Source: Chloroflexota bacterium
Lineage (GTDB): Bacteria > Chloroflexota > Limnocylindria > Limnocylindrales > CSP1-4
Assembly: GCA_003158875.1 (NCBI GenBank)
Contig: PMLK01000035.1
Coordinates: 3,937-55,585 of the forward strand
Length of the DNA: 51,649 bases
Reading direction: 5' to 3'
Within the stretch, counting starts at the first letter, position 1. Each line of letters starts with the position of its first letter. The notes under the pieces are model-generated. The model made no database searches. It saw only the letters and a program-made list of their open reading frames with translations, and was not told the origin of the DNA. Shown here piece after piece: positions 33,443 to 42,260 of the stretch. Made by a program: the position numbers and the translations under genes.

Positions 33443-34302
33443 CTACGATGAACGATGCCGTCCACTGGTCAGCCGAACTGGGCGGCGGCACGCGCGTCGC
33501 GCTGATCCAGGCCGGACGGTTCCGCTCCGACGCTGGCGCTCTACTCGGCGTCGTGCCCCGCATGATGTGGCAGGGACTGGTCGCCGACGAGATCGACGCC
33601 GACCATCGATTGCTGCAGGCCCTCAACTGCCTGCTCATCGAGACGCCTTCTGGACGCGTGCTGGTCGAGACCGGCATCGGCGATCGCATCAGCGACAAGG
33701 GTCGGGCAATGCGCCGCTACGAAGGGCCATGGATCGTGCCGGCCCTTGAGGCCGCCGGCTTTACGCCCGATTCCGTCGACGCCATTGCCGTGAGCCACCT
33801 CCACTACGACCATGCCGGCGGCGTCCTGCTCGCGTCCGGAGCGCGGGCGTTCCCGCGTGCCAGATTCATCGCTCAGCGCGCCGAATGGGAGATCGCCATG
33901 GGCGAGAACCAGCGGCTCGTGGCGAGTTACGACCAGCCGGAGTTGCGCCTAATTCGCGATCTGGGCCTGGAGTCCGCCGCGGATGGTGAAGTCGAAATCG
34001 TGCCGGGCGTCTCCGTCTTCCCGACGGGCGGCCACTCCAAGGGCCACCAGGGAATCGTGGTGCGCGGCCGAGATCGGACCGTGGGCTTCTTCGGCGATCT
34101 CGCGATGCGGCCGTGGAGCGCCAATCCCAAGTGGGTTACGGCGTTCGACGACTTCCCGCTCGATTCGGTGGCGGTGAAGGCAGAGCTGTTCGCCCGTGCC
34201 GTGGACGAGAAGTGGACCGTGGTCCTGTCGCACGAACCGCTCCATCCGGTAGGCCGCCTCGTTCGCGATCGGGACCGCTTCACCTACGAGGCGGGGGAGT
34301 AG
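33439..34302 (+). CDS. Metallo-beta-lactamase fold hydrolase
   Basis: This 287-residue MBL-fold protein has [10 protein letters not shown] (His120, His122, Asp124, His125) as the dinuclear zinc motif and [12 protein letters not shown] for the next histidine. [10 protein letters not shown] carries a metal-bridging Asp and [14 protein letters not shown] the last His. It fits the quorum-quenching lactonase/glyoxalase-like branch but the substrate is not predictable. ATG 33439 overlaps the dcd stop; ATG 33448 is a possible alternative. It is the third gene of the nrdR-dcd run. Confidence 0.82.
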   Translation: MTTMNDAVHWSAELGGGTRVALIQAGRFRSDAGALLGVVPRMMWQGLVADEIDADHRLLQALNCLLIETPSGRVLVETGIGDRISDKGRAMRRYEGPWIVPALEAAGFTPDSVDAIAVSHLHYDHAGGVLLASGARAFPRARFIAQRAEWEIAMGENQRLVASYDQPELRLIRDLGLESAADGEVEIVPGVSVFPTGGHSKGHQGIVVRGRDRTVGFFGDLAMRPWSANPKWVTAFDDFPLDSVAVKAELFARAVDEKWTVVLSHEPLHPVGRLVRDRDRFTYEAGE

Positions 34303-34328
34303 CGCTCCGCCTCGTGCGCCCGACGCGG

Positions 34329-34334
34329 TAACAT
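34329..34334 (+). promoter_or_regulatory. -10 box of tRNA-Arg
   Basis: TAACAT ten bases upstream of the tRNA 5' end. No clear -35; the position fits a start at about 34341. Confidence 0.4.
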
Positions 34335-34343
34335 GCGCGCCGA

Positions 34344-34420
34344 GCCCCCGTAGCTCAGTGGAATAGAGCGCCGCCGTCCTAAGGCGGGCGTCGTCGGTTC
34401 GAATCCGGCCGGGGGCGCCA
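34344..34420 (+). tRNA. tRNA-Arg(CCT)
   Basis: Complete 77-base cloverleaf: acceptor GCCCCCG/CGGGGGC with encoded GCCA at the end. The anticodon stem CCGCC/GGCGG around loop GTCCTAA gives anticodon CCT. The T arm is GTCGG-TTCGAAT-CCGGC. It reads AGG, a rare codon in this GC-rich genome. Confidence 0.95.
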
Positions 34421-34488
34421 CCTCTCACGGGCGTGGGCCGGGCATCTGTCGTAGGCTCGGGACGCAAGTCCGCAGCCGGAGGTGACAG

Positions 34489-35166
34489 ATGCGTTTTCGC
34501 AGCACGGCTCTGACCGTCGCAGCTTTCGCCACGGCCATGGCCTACCTGGAATCGGCCGTGGTGGTGTACCTGCAGCGCGCCCTCTCGATATCCCCGGATC
34601 GGCTCTTTCCACTGGCCGGGCCGGAGATCGCCGGCAACCTGGCCGCGATCGAGGTCGGCAGGGAATTCGCGACGTTGGTCATGCTGGCCGGCATCGGCTG
34701 TCTGGTGGGTCGCCGCTGGACCGACAGGCTGGCCTGGGCCGCGGTCGCCTTCGGCATCTGGGACATCTTCTACTACGTGTGGCTGTGGGTCTTCATCGGC
34801 TGGCCACATGGGCCGGGCACGTGGGACGTGCTGTTCCTGATCCCGGTGCCCTGGTCCGGTCCGGTTGCGGCGCCGATTGCCGTCAGCGCGGCTCTCGTCG
34901 GGTTCGGGCTTGCGGCTGCGCGGCAGGCTGGCCGTGAACGTGGCTTCGCAGTCGGCACGACCCGTGCTGCGCTGGCTCTCATTGGCGGCGCGATCGTCGT
35001 CGCGAGCTTCGTGGCGAACGCCCCGGCCCTGCTGACCGGAGGAGTGCCGGGCTGGTTCCCGTGGCCGCTGTTCGTCGCCGGAATGGCGGTGGCTGCCTGG
35101 GCCGCGGCTTCCGTGTTGGCCGCCAGGGACTGTGAAACGCCCCGCAACGATCAGAACGGCGACTGA
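34489..35166 (+). CDS. Conserved polytopic membrane protein, unknown function
   Basis: The 225-residue protein has about six membrane helices. It contains the string AYLESAVVVYLQRAL in the first helix region, FGIWDIFYYVWLWVFIGWP in the centre and LFLIPVPWSGPVAAPIAVSA after it. Similar unnamed membrane proteins are known in several phyla, but no function is established. Strong GGAGGTGA precedes ATG 34489, and TAGGCT (34452-34457) could be its -10 box. No operon partner. Confidence 0.65.
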   Translation: MRFRSTALTVAAFATAMAYLESAVVVYLQRALSISPDRLFPLAGPEIAGNLAAIEVGREFATLVMLAGIGCLVGRRWTDRLAWAAVAFGIWDIFYYVWLWVFIGWPHGPGTWDVLFLIPVPWSGPVAAPIAVSAALVGFGLAAARQAGRERGFAVGTTRAALALIGGAIVVASFVANAPALLTGGVPGWFPWPLFVAGMAVAAWAAASVLAARDCETPRNDQNGD

Positions 35167-35282
35167 GCGCACCGACAATACGATCGTCTTGTGCGGATGG
35201 GCTAACGCTCCGCCGCTGTTGACCCGAACCCTAGCTGGAACGCGGCATTGGCCGCAGCTGGGCGGACGGCAGCGGAGAGCGA

Positions 35283-35726
35283 ATGGAAACTGAGATTCGC
35301 ACCGACTTCAGCGATCTGGTTGCGCCAATTCTGGGATTGGCCGAACGGATGCTTGAACGGGAAGGAGAGTTTCAGCCCTTCGGCGCGCGCCTGGCCGCCG
35401 GCGGTCAGCTGGCGCTCATAGACGTAGCCCCGAGCCTGGATGAGCCGACGAACCCGTTGATCGTGGATGCGTTGTACGCCACGTTCCGCGTCGAGGCGAA
35501 GGCGGGCACGATCCGCGCCTGCGCCGTGTGCTGGGATGCCCTGGTGCCTCGTACCGAGGGCGGCGGCTTGATGGACGCGATCGCAATCGGGCTCGAGCAC
35601 CGGGACGGCGACCCAACCATCGTCTTGTGCGGCTACGAGCGCGACTTGTACGGCGACTACCGCTTCGAGGATCCGATTACGGCAGTTGGCCGGCGCCACG
35701 TATTCGGCCACGTGCTCATGTGCTGA
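35283..35726 (+). CDS. Unknown soluble 147-residue protein
   Basis: I do not recognise this protein. It has no membrane segment or signal peptide. The sequence reads as mixed alpha/beta with MLEREGEFQPFGARLAAGG, VEAKAGTIRACAVCWDALV and IAIGLEHRDGDPTIVLCGYE. Three cysteines (two in the CAVC motif, one in LCGYE) are not arranged as a known metal site. ATG 35283 has only a weak GGAGAG before it. Convergent with the fur-family gene; the 22-base gap holds no obvious terminator. Confidence 0.6.
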   Translation: METEIRTDFSDLVAPILGLAERMLEREGEFQPFGARLAAGGQLALIDVAPSLDEPTNPLIVDALYATFRVEAKAGTIRACAVCWDALVPRTEGGGLMDAIAIGLEHRDGDPTIVLCGYERDLYGDYRFEDPITAVGRRHVFGHVLMC

Positions 35727-35748
35727 GCGGCGGCACGGCGGGAGCCGG

Positions 35749-36213
35749 TCAGTCGTGGCAGCCCTGGCAGTGACCGGAAATCGTTACGTGCGACAGATCC
35801 ACTTCGAAGCCCAGGTCGGCGGCGAGGGCGTCCACGATCGCCGCGCCGGTCTCGGGCCGTATCTCCCACTGCCGTCCGCACGCCTCGCAGTAGAGGTGGC
35901 CGTGCGTTTCGCCGGGTAGAACGTGGTATTCCTCGCGACCGTCGTGGCCGTGGCCGTGGGCAACGAGTCCGAATTCCTCCAGTACGTCCAGGGTCCGGTA
36001 TACCGTGGAGGGCGTCGTCGTCTGGTCGCGTTCACGGCAGCGGGAAATCAGCTCCGTGGCGGTGACGTGGCCTTGATGCTCGCGTAGAACGTCAACCAGC
36101 GTGCGGCGCTGAGGGGTCCAACGGAGTCCGGCGGCACGCAGCCGAATCGGCACGCCATCCCATGCGCTTGTGTCGATGTCGTCGTCTATCAAGTGCTCGT
36201 CAACTTGTGGCAT
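35749..36213 (-). CDS. Fur-family metal-responsive repressor
   Basis: The 154-residue protein has the Fur winged helix (LRWTPQRRTLVDVLREHQG, then TTTPSTVYRTLDVLEEFGLV) and the His-rich hinge HGHGHDGREEYH. The dimerisation domain has HLYCEACG and GHCQGCHD, with Cys109, Cys112, Cys149 and Cys152 as a structural zinc site. Start ATG 36213 follows AAGGA on the minus strand; the frame is open to 36339, but that would cross the cbiM start. It is divergent from a nickel/cobalt ECF transporter, so a Nur-like nickel (or zinc) sensor is the best guess; Fur, Zur and Nur cannot be separated by eye. Confidence 0.85.
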   Translation of the reverse strand: MPQVDEHLIDDDIDTSAWDGVPIRLRAAGLRWTPQRRTLVDVLREHQGHVTATELISRCRERDQTTTPSTVYRTLDVLEEFGLVAHGHGHDGREEYHVLPGETHGHLYCEACGRQWEIRPETGAAIVDALAADLGFEVDLSHVTISGHCQGCHD

Positions 36214-36278
36214 CTGGCGGTCCTTAAGAGCTCCAGCTTGGGCCCGGTCCCAGCCGCAGTGTAGAGTGTCGGTCGAAC

Positions 36279-36303
36279 GCAACACGTTGCAATAGCAATA
36301 CGT
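36279..36303. promoter_or_regulatory. Candidate operator in the fur/cbiM divergent region
   Basis: Two overlapping inverted repeats: GCAAC-AC-GTTGC (36279-36290) and TTGC-AATA-GCAA (36287-36298), in a notably AT-richer stretch. GCAATA is repeated in tandem at 36289-36300. TTGC/GCAA half-sites resemble Nur/Zur-type boxes. The position is 66 bases from the regulator ATG and 29 bases from the cbiM ATG, suitable for controlling both. Confidence 0.5.
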
Positions 36304-36331
36304 AGCGTCAGGCGACCCCTTGAGGAGTCGG

Positions 36332-37639
36332 ATGCACATTCCGGACGGCTACCTGGCACCCGCGGTTTCCCTCGCTCTCGCCGTGCCCACAATTCCCGTC
36401 TGGGCCGTCGCTACCCAGAAGGTGAAGAAGGTCCTCAACAATCGCACCGTGCCGCTGCTGGCCATTTTCTCGGCGCTCAGCTTCACGGTGATGATGTTCA
36501 ACGTGCCGGTTCCCGGCGGCACCACGGCGCATGCGGTCGGTGGGACGCTTATCGCGGTGGTCCTGGGTCCGTGGGCCGCCGCGATCGCCGTCAGCGTCGC
36601 GCTCATTCTTCAGGCGCTGTTCTTTGGCGATGGCGGTGTGCTGGCGATCTTCGCCAACTGCCTGAACATGGCGATCATCCTGCCGTTCGTAGGATATGGA
36701 ACGTATCGGCTGGTGGCGGCGGGCTCGCCGATTCTCTCGACGCGTCGCGCGGTGGCCGCGGGCATTGGCGCCTACGTGGGTATCACGGTGGCCGCGCTGG
36801 CGGTCGGTATTGAACTCGGTATCGAACCCGTGCTCTTCTCGCAGAACGGCCACGCTCTCTATAGCCCGTACGGACTTCGTGAGGCCATTCCGGCGATGCT
36901 GCTGGCCCACGCCTTCGGGGCGTCGATCGTCGAGGGCCTCGTGACAGGCCTCGGGGTCGCGTATCTGCAGCGCCGCCACCCGGAATACCTGACCAGCTTG
37001 CGCCGCATCTTTGCCCCTGAAGCGGCCGCTGACGGTGTTGTCGCGCGGCGCCCCCTGTGGCAGCTCGTCGCCGCTTCGGTGGGGGCTGCGGCTGCGGCGC
37101 TGGCGGTAGTCGGACTCGTCGAGGGCGGTGGCGACCCCGGACGCATGTTCGGCTCGGATTGGGCCCGGGTCGATTGGGCCGCCGTGGCTACGATGCTCCT
37201 CGTGACGGCCGTGGTTGGGCTAATCCTCATTCCCGTGGTCTACCTTGTCTTGCCGGCTCGTATGAAGCGGATCGGGACAGCCTTTGCGGCGGTTGCTGTC
37301 GTGGCGCCGCTCGGATTGGTTGCGCCCGGCTTTGCTTACGGCGAGGGCTCGACCGCGGAGGTCCAATCGGCCTTCGGCTACGTTCCGTCCGGCATGAGGG
37401 ATGTCTCGGGCGTCTTCAGCGCGCCTCTGGCGGGCTACAACCTGCCCCTGCCATTCTTCAACGAGGCGAACGCGCCACTGTGGCACGCGGCGCTCGGCTA
37501 CGAGCTGGCGGGTATCGTCGGCATGCTTGTGGTGGGCGGAGCCGTGTTCGCCATCGCGACCCTGCTGCGCCGGGGTTTCTCGAATGATGCCGGAACAGGC
37601 GGCGCCGCCGACCGGCGATCAGAAGGAACGGTCGCGTGA
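36332..37639 (+). CDS. cbiM: Ni/Co ECF transporter substrate-binding component CbiM/NikM with CbiN-like tail
   Basis: The 435-residue protein starts MHIPDGYLAP, the hallmark N terminus of CbiM/NikM in which the amino group and His2 help bind Ni2+ or Co2+. The CbiM domain (about 1-215) contains NVPVPGGTTAHAVGGTLIAV, AIAVSVALILQALFFGDGG and HAFGASIVEGLVTG. The C-terminal part (about 240-430) has two further membrane segments flanking a periplasmic loop (FGYVPSGMRDVSGVFSAPLA), like the PDGLE/CbiN-type accessory subunit fused to it. GAGGAG precedes ATG 36332. It is followed at once by cbiQ and cbiO, and is probably repressed by the divergent Fur-family protein. Confidence 0.9.
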   Translation: MHIPDGYLAPAVSLALAVPTIPVWAVATQKVKKVLNNRTVPLLAIFSALSFTVMMFNVPVPGGTTAHAVGGTLIAVVLGPWAAAIAVSVALILQALFFGDGGVLAIFANCLNMAIILPFVGYGTYRLVAAGSPILSTRRAVAAGIGAYVGITVAALAVGIELGIEPVLFSQNGHALYSPYGLREAIPAMLLAHAFGASIVEGLVTGLGVAYLQRRHPEYLTSLRRIFAPEAAADGVVARRPLWQLVAASVGAAAAALAVVGLVEGGGDPGRMFGSDWARVDWAAVATMLLVTAVVGLILIPVVYLVLPARMKRIGTAFAAVAVVAPLGLVAPGFAYGEGSTAEVQSAFGYVPSGMRDVSGVFSAPLAGYNLPLPFFNEANAPLWHAALGYELAGIVGMLVVGGAVFAIATLLRRGFSNDAGTGGAADRRSEGTVA

Positions 37640-38511
37640 CTGCCGCGGCGCGGAACATCGGCGGTCGCCGAGCTCATGACGGACGCATCGGCTGGCTCGA
37701 GCAGACCGTCGGCGGCATTACGGCCAATATCGAGCATGCCATCTTCACCGAGCGACACGCCCGGTCGGCCGGCTGGCTGCAGCGACGCGACCCGCGTCTC
37801 AAGGTTGTGTCCGGATTGGTGGCCATATTGGCGGCGAGTCTGGCTACGTCGGTGGTGGGACTCGGTGTCCTCTATGTGGGAACACTCGCAGTTGCCGCGG
37901 CGAGTCGGGTCCCGTTCGGATTCTTCGTCAAACGCGTCTGGCTGGGCATCCCGTTCTTCGCCGGGATTGTGGTCGTGCCGGCGATCTTCTTCGTTCCGGG
38001 CCCGCGCTTGTTCGACATCGGAATCGGGGCGGTACACCTGGCCCCGTCCATCAACGGCCTGTTCGGCGCGATCCTGTTCGTTAGCCGTGTGGCGGTTTCG
38101 GTTTCGGTCGCCGTACTGCTGGTCGTGACCACTCCCTGGGCGGATGTGCTCAAGAGCCTGCGGGCATTGCGCGTGCCGCAGGTCTTCGTGCTGGTGCTGG
38201 CCATGACTTATCGCTATCTATTCCTCTTCCTGCACACCGCCAACGGCATTCTTCTCGCGCGCAAGAGCCGCGTGGTGGGTCGGTCGACCGGCGGTGAGCA
38301 GAGGCGCTGGATCACAGGCACCATGGGGAATCTGATGAGCAGAGCGTTCAAGATGAGCGGCGACGTCTACTCGGCCATGCTGGCCCGCGGCTTCGGCGGC
38401 GAAGTTCGGACGTACTCCACGTACCGCGCCGGCTGGCTGGATTGGGCGATGCTGGCCTCGACGCTGATCGTGGCCGTGGTCGCCGTCGCGGTCGGGAACT
38501 TCGCCTCATGA
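37636..38511 (+). CDS. cbiQ: Energy-coupling factor transmembrane protein CbiQ
   Basis: This 291-residue ECF T-component has about five membrane helices. A conserved N-terminal segment (RRDPRLKVVSGLVAILAASL) opens the domain, the cytoplasmic coupling region carries LKSLRALRVPQVFVLVLAMTYR, and the second Ala-Arg-Gly motif is SAMLARGFGG. The first 35 residues (AHDGRIGWLEQTVGGITANI region) are typical for CbiQ preceding the core. GTG 37636 overlaps the cbiM stop and the stop overlaps the cbiO ATG. Works with CbiM and CbiO in nickel/cobalt uptake. Confidence 0.9.
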   Translation: MTAAARNIGGRRAHDGRIGWLEQTVGGITANIEHAIFTERHARSAGWLQRRDPRLKVVSGLVAILAASLATSVVGLGVLYVGTLAVAAASRVPFGFFVKRVWLGIPFFAGIVVVPAIFFVPGPRLFDIGIGAVHLAPSINGLFGAILFVSRVAVSVSVAVLLVVTTPWADVLKSLRALRVPQVFVLVLAMTYRYLFLFLHTANGILLARKSRVVGRSTGGEQRRWITGTMGNLMSRAFKMSGDVYSAMLARGFGGEVRTYSTYRAGWLDWAMLASTLIVAVVAVAVGNFAS

Positions 38512-39383
38512 CGAGCCATGCCGTCGTAGAGGCTGTGCCGATGCCCGAGATTGGCGTCACTAGTGAGTCTGTCGCCGCTGGTCCACTGTTCGAGCTGCGC
38601 GGCGTCGGCTACAGCTACTCGGGCCGGCGGGTCGCGTTGGACGGCATCGATCTCGTGATCCGACCGGGCGAGCGCATAGTCTTGCTCGGCGCAAATGGCA
38701 GCGGCAAGTCGACGCTTCTCAAGCTTCTCGACGGCATCGTCGCTCCGACCTCCGGCGCGATCACGGCCCTTGGTCGAGACGTGGCCGCCGTAGCGGCCGG
38801 CGAGGACAGTTTCCAATTTCATCGCGAGGTGGGACTGGTCTTCCAGGATCCTGACATCCAGCTGTTCAGCGCCACGGTCATGGACGACGTCGCCTTCGGC
38901 CCGCTGCAACTCGGCTTGTCGGCGAGTGAGGTAGGGGAGCGGTGCGCCGAGGCGTTGGCGGAAATGGACATACCCCATATCGCCGATCGCGCCCCGTTCG
39001 AACTTTCGGGCGGTGAGAAGAAGCGGGCCGCCATCGCCTCGGTGCTATCGCTGCGGCCGCAAGTGATCCTGCTGGACGAACCCACGGCGTCGCTGGATCC
39101 GCGGACCAAGTGGGTGCTGGTGGACCTCATTCAGAGGCTGGCCGCGGCCGGCCGTACCTTGATAGTCGCCACGCACGAGCTGGACGTGGTGCCGTTGATC
39201 TCCGACAGGGTCATCGTTCTCAGCGAGGGTGGACGCATCGTTGGCGACGGAACCCCAGACGAGATACTCGGCGACCGTGACCTACTCGTAGCCGCGAACC
39301 TCATTCACGAGCACTTGCATGAGCACGGCGTCGTAGCCCATTCGCATCCCCATGACCCGGAAGATGGACACCATCCCGCTTAG
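38508..39383 (+). CDS. cbiO: Energy-coupling factor ATPase CbiO
   Basis: This 291-residue ABC ATPase powers the CbiMQO transporter. Walker A is GANGSGKST (61-69), the Q-loop FQDPDIQLFSATV, the signature FELSGGEKKRAAIASVLSLR, Walker B QVILLDEPTASLDP, and the switch His lies in IVATHELDVV. The C-terminal tail (HEHLHEHGVVAHSHPHDPED) is strikingly His-rich, as in nickel-handling proteins. The open frame extends back to 38442, but ATG 38508 overlaps the cbiQ stop. It is the last gene of the metal-uptake operon. Confidence 0.92.
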   Translation: MTSHAVVEAVPMPEIGVTSESVAAGPLFELRGVGYSYSGRRVALDGIDLVIRPGERIVLLGANGSGKSTLLKLLDGIVAPTSGAITALGRDVAAVAAGEDSFQFHREVGLVFQDPDIQLFSATVMDDVAFGPLQLGLSASEVGERCAEALAEMDIPHIADRAPFELSGGEKKRAAIASVLSLRPQVILLDEPTASLDPRTKWVLVDLIQRLAAAGRTLIVATHELDVVPLISDRVIVLSEGGRIVGDGTPDEILGDRDLLVAANLIHEHLHEHGVVAHSHPHDPEDGHHPA

Positions 39384-39492
39384 ACGCATGTGACATTGCT
39401 GCGGCCGGCGCTATTGGCACCGCGGTTGGGGTCCGGGCCTGGGCCAACCCTCTCGACCCCCCTCGCATGTGGACGATGCCAATGTGTAGCGC

Positions 39493-42204
39493 GTGGCGCA
39501 CAATTGGCGGGCGATGGTGATCCGTCATTCGGGCAGTGAGTCTGGCGGGGAGTCGGCTGGCGCGGCTGAAGAGGCCGGCGCTGCCGCAACTCCAGAAGTG
39601 CCGCGCGCTGCCGTCGAGCTTCTGGACAGCGAGGCGGAGAGTTCGGCGCGGCGGCGGCTCTTCGACGAGGTCCTGGCTTCGGTCGAGCTCGTGCTCGTGG
39701 CGGACGGAACCGCCTTCTGGCGCGAAGAGCCCGACCACACACTCGTCCTGACCGCCAGCCGGTCCCTGTCGCCGGAAATTCTCGATGCCTTCGATAGGAA
39801 CGTAACTGCTCCGCTGCAGTCGATCATGCAGCGCTGGCCCGAGAGCCCGCTCGTCGCCGTACCGCTCAACGACCCTACGAACGCCATTGCCGAAGAGATA
39901 CGCCAGTTCACCGACCGTGAAGGGATAGTGGGCCTGGCCGGCGTCCCGTGCAGGGTCCCGGGCGAGATGCTCGGCGTGCTCATCGTGGTTCACCGTCGCC
40001 CGCGTCCGTGGACGGTTCGGGATCTGGGCCTTGCCACGGGTTTGGCAGGGCAGCTTGCGACGGCTATGCAGAACGCTCGCCTGTATGCCTCCGTTCGTTC
40101 GCTCGCCAATCGTCTTGCCGCAATTCACGAGCTGAGTCTGAGGCTGAACCAGCTCCGCGACGTGGAGGCGATCGGTGAAGCGATAGTTTCGGAGGTCGGC
40201 AGGCTGGTCGACTGCGACACCGTCCGGGTGTATCGGGTCGATCCCGGTGGCACGTTCCGGCCCGTGGCAGTCTCGGGGTCCTTCGTGGGTATCGACACTC
40301 CGCCCCTGGAGGCGCTTACCCACGGCCACACGGAGACTCTGCCCGCCTGGGTGGCCCGGCGCAATGAGCCGCTCATCATCGCCGACGCGTCCGTCGAACG
40401 GCGCTCGATACTCCGGTCTACGTTCGGCCCAGAGTCTCTGCTGCTCGCTCCGATGTCTTACGGCGACAGTGTTGAGGGCGTTCTCGTCGTATCCAAGGAA
40501 GGAGCCGGTCAGTACGGCACCGACGACGAACGTGCGCTGTCGATCTTCGCTCGCTACGCGGGTCAGGCAATGGCCAATGCGGGCAACATCGCCGAACTGG
40601 GTCGCCAGCATGCCCTGCTCGAACAGCAAGTCGCGGCAGCGAGGCAGCTCCTGGTTCTGAGCGAACAGCTCGTTTCCACACTCGATCCTCGCCGCGTGCT
40701 AGACCAGATAGCCGAGACCATCGGAACCGTGGTTCCTTACGACCGGCTGACGATCTACACGTGCACCGGCCCCGACGGGGGCATCGAGCCGGTACTGTCA
40801 CGGCGTGGGTCGGCTGAGGGCGACGACGCCCAGATCGTGGACCAGTCGTTCGATGAGGGCTTGACGAGCTGGGTCATCGGTCGCGGCGACGCCGTGCGGG
40901 CCAACGACGTGCGAGACGAGGTCCTGGCCGTGGGGCCCGACGCCGTCGAGGTCGGCTCGGATGACGACTCTTCGTCTCATGTCGCCAGGGAAGCACGCCC
41001 GACGCAAAGCATCATCGTCGTGCCGCTCCGTGTTCGCGGCGAGGTAGTGGGCAGCCTGAATCTGGCGAGAATCGGCGGCACCGAGGCGCGTTTCGGGGAT
41101 CACGAATTCGAGCTGGCAAAGCTGTTCGCCGGCCAGGCGTCGATCGCGCTCCAGAACGCCGAAGCGCACGTCACGGTTGCTCATCGCGCCGATCTCGACT
41201 CACTCACGGGCCTCCGGAATCACGGCACATTCCAGCGCGATCTGGCGGCCATGATCGAGGCCGGGGAACCGTTCTCGTTGTTGATGATGGATCTCGACTC
41301 GTTCAAGTCGTTCAACGACACCTACGGGCACCCGGCCGGCGACATGCTCCTGGCAACCGTGGCACGGGCGATCGTCAGCGCCACGCGCCAGCGCGATAGG
41401 GCGTATCGCTACGGCGGCGACGAGTTCGCCGTTCTTCTCTACGGGGCCGCGCACGCGCATGCCGGCGAGGTTTCGAATCGAATTCGAGCCGCGGTCGCGG
41501 CCGGAGTCCAGACCACCTTCACCGAAAGCGGGGACGTCACCGTCACCGCTTCCGTCGGGGCCGCGCATTGGCCCGCCGACGGAGGCACTCAAGAAGGGCT
41601 GGTGGAAGCGGCCGACGCGGCCCTATACCGCGCCAAGCGAAGACGAACCGAGACTCACGGGCTGGACGTCAGGGAGTCCCCGCCGTCCCCGCATAGTGGG
41701 GCGTCGTCTATTGGCCTGGCCGACGCGGCTCGAGACCTCATCCTGGCGAACTCGCCGGAACGAGTCGCCGCGGCGATGGTCTGTGCCGTGGTCGGGCTGT
41801 GTCCGGGCTCAGATGCCTTCGTGGCCCTGGCCGACGATCTCGGCGTCCAGGCTGAGGCGGTTCTGGTGCCCAGCGCGAGCAAGACCGCGTCCGGGGCCCT
41901 GGCCGTTGGGACGAGCAGTCTCGTGCAGGTGGCGGCCAGTGGCGCATTCGTGGGCAAATCCCAATCGGTGCGTCGGGGCGGCGGGCTGTGGGGTCGGGTC
42001 TGGCAGGGCGCGAAGCTTGCCTCTGAGGACGACGGCAATGCGGTGCGGATCGGCGCCCCTCTCCTTGTATCCGGTGTGGTCATCGGAATTCTCGGAGTAG
42101 TTGAGCCTAGCCAGACCAAACGGCTGAACCACTCAGGGGCGATCGCGCAGGTCGCTGACCTCGGTTCCGCGGCGTTGCAGCGGATGGTCGGCCCGGCCGA
42201 CTAG
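39493..42204 (+). CDS. Multi-GAF diguanylate cyclase
   Basis: The 903-residue protein has an acidic, disordered N terminus and then three GAF-like modules (about 50-200, 205-385 and 390-570). A GGDEF domain follows (about 575-725), and a C-terminal GAF-like domain (about 740-895). The cyclase half-site is intact: DLDSFKSFNDTYGHPAGD and YGGDEF (Gly641-Phe645). RQRD lies five residues before GGDEF and forms the RxxD product-inhibition I-site. It should make cyclic di-GMP from GTP in response to ligands bound by the GAF domains; no EAL domain is present. Soluble, no membrane helix. The start is uncertain: GTG 39493 is the longest, ATG 39514 lies nine bases after CACAAT. Confidence 0.87.
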   Translation: MAHNWRAMVIRHSGSESGGESAGAAEEAGAAATPEVPRAAVELLDSEAESSARRRLFDEVLASVELVLVADGTAFWREEPDHTLVLTASRSLSPEILDAFDRNVTAPLQSIMQRWPESPLVAVPLNDPTNAIAEEIRQFTDREGIVGLAGVPCRVPGEMLGVLIVVHRRPRPWTVRDLGLATGLAGQLATAMQNARLYASVRSLANRLAAIHELSLRLNQLRDVEAIGEAIVSEVGRLVDCDTVRVYRVDPGGTFRPVAVSGSFVGIDTPPLEALTHGHTETLPAWVARRNEPLIIADASVERRSILRSTFGPESLLLAPMSYGDSVEGVLVVSKEGAGQYGTDDERALSIFARYAGQAMANAGNIAELGRQHALLEQQVAAARQLLVLSEQLVSTLDPRRVLDQIAETIGTVVPYDRLTIYTCTGPDGGIEPVLSRRGSAEGDDAQIVDQSFDEGLTSWVIGRGDAVRANDVRDEVLAVGPDAVEVGSDDDSSSHVAREARPTQSIIVVPLRVRGEVVGSLNLARIGGTEARFGDHEFELAKLFAGQASIALQNAEAHVTVAHRADLDSLTGLRNHGTFQRDLAAMIEAGEPFSLLMMDLDSFKSFNDTYGHPAGDMLLATVARAIVSATRQRDRAYRYGGDEFAVLLYGAAHAHAGEVSNRIRAAVAAGVQTTFTESGDVTVTASVGAAHWPADGGTQEGLVEAADAALYRAKRRRTETHGLDVRESPPSPHSGASSIGLADAARDLILANSPERVAAAMVCAVVGLCPGSDAFVALADDLGVQAEAVLVPSASKTASGALAVGTSSLVQVAASGAFVGKSQSVRRGGGLWGRVWQGAKLASEDDGNAVRIGAPLLVSGVVIGILGVVEPSQTKRLNHSGAIAQVADLGSAALQRMVGPAD

Positions 42205-42248
42205 GCGGATCGGGTCCCGCGTCGGGCGCGAATCCGGTCGTCGCCCCG

Positions 42249-42254
42249 TATACT
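42249..42254 (+). promoter_or_regulatory. -10 box for leaderless solute-binding protein mRNA
   Basis: TATACT ends six bases before ATG 42261; no ribosome-binding site. A good -10 match in the 56-base gap after the diguanylate cyclase gene. Confidence 0.45.
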
Positions 42255-42260
42255 CCGGCC

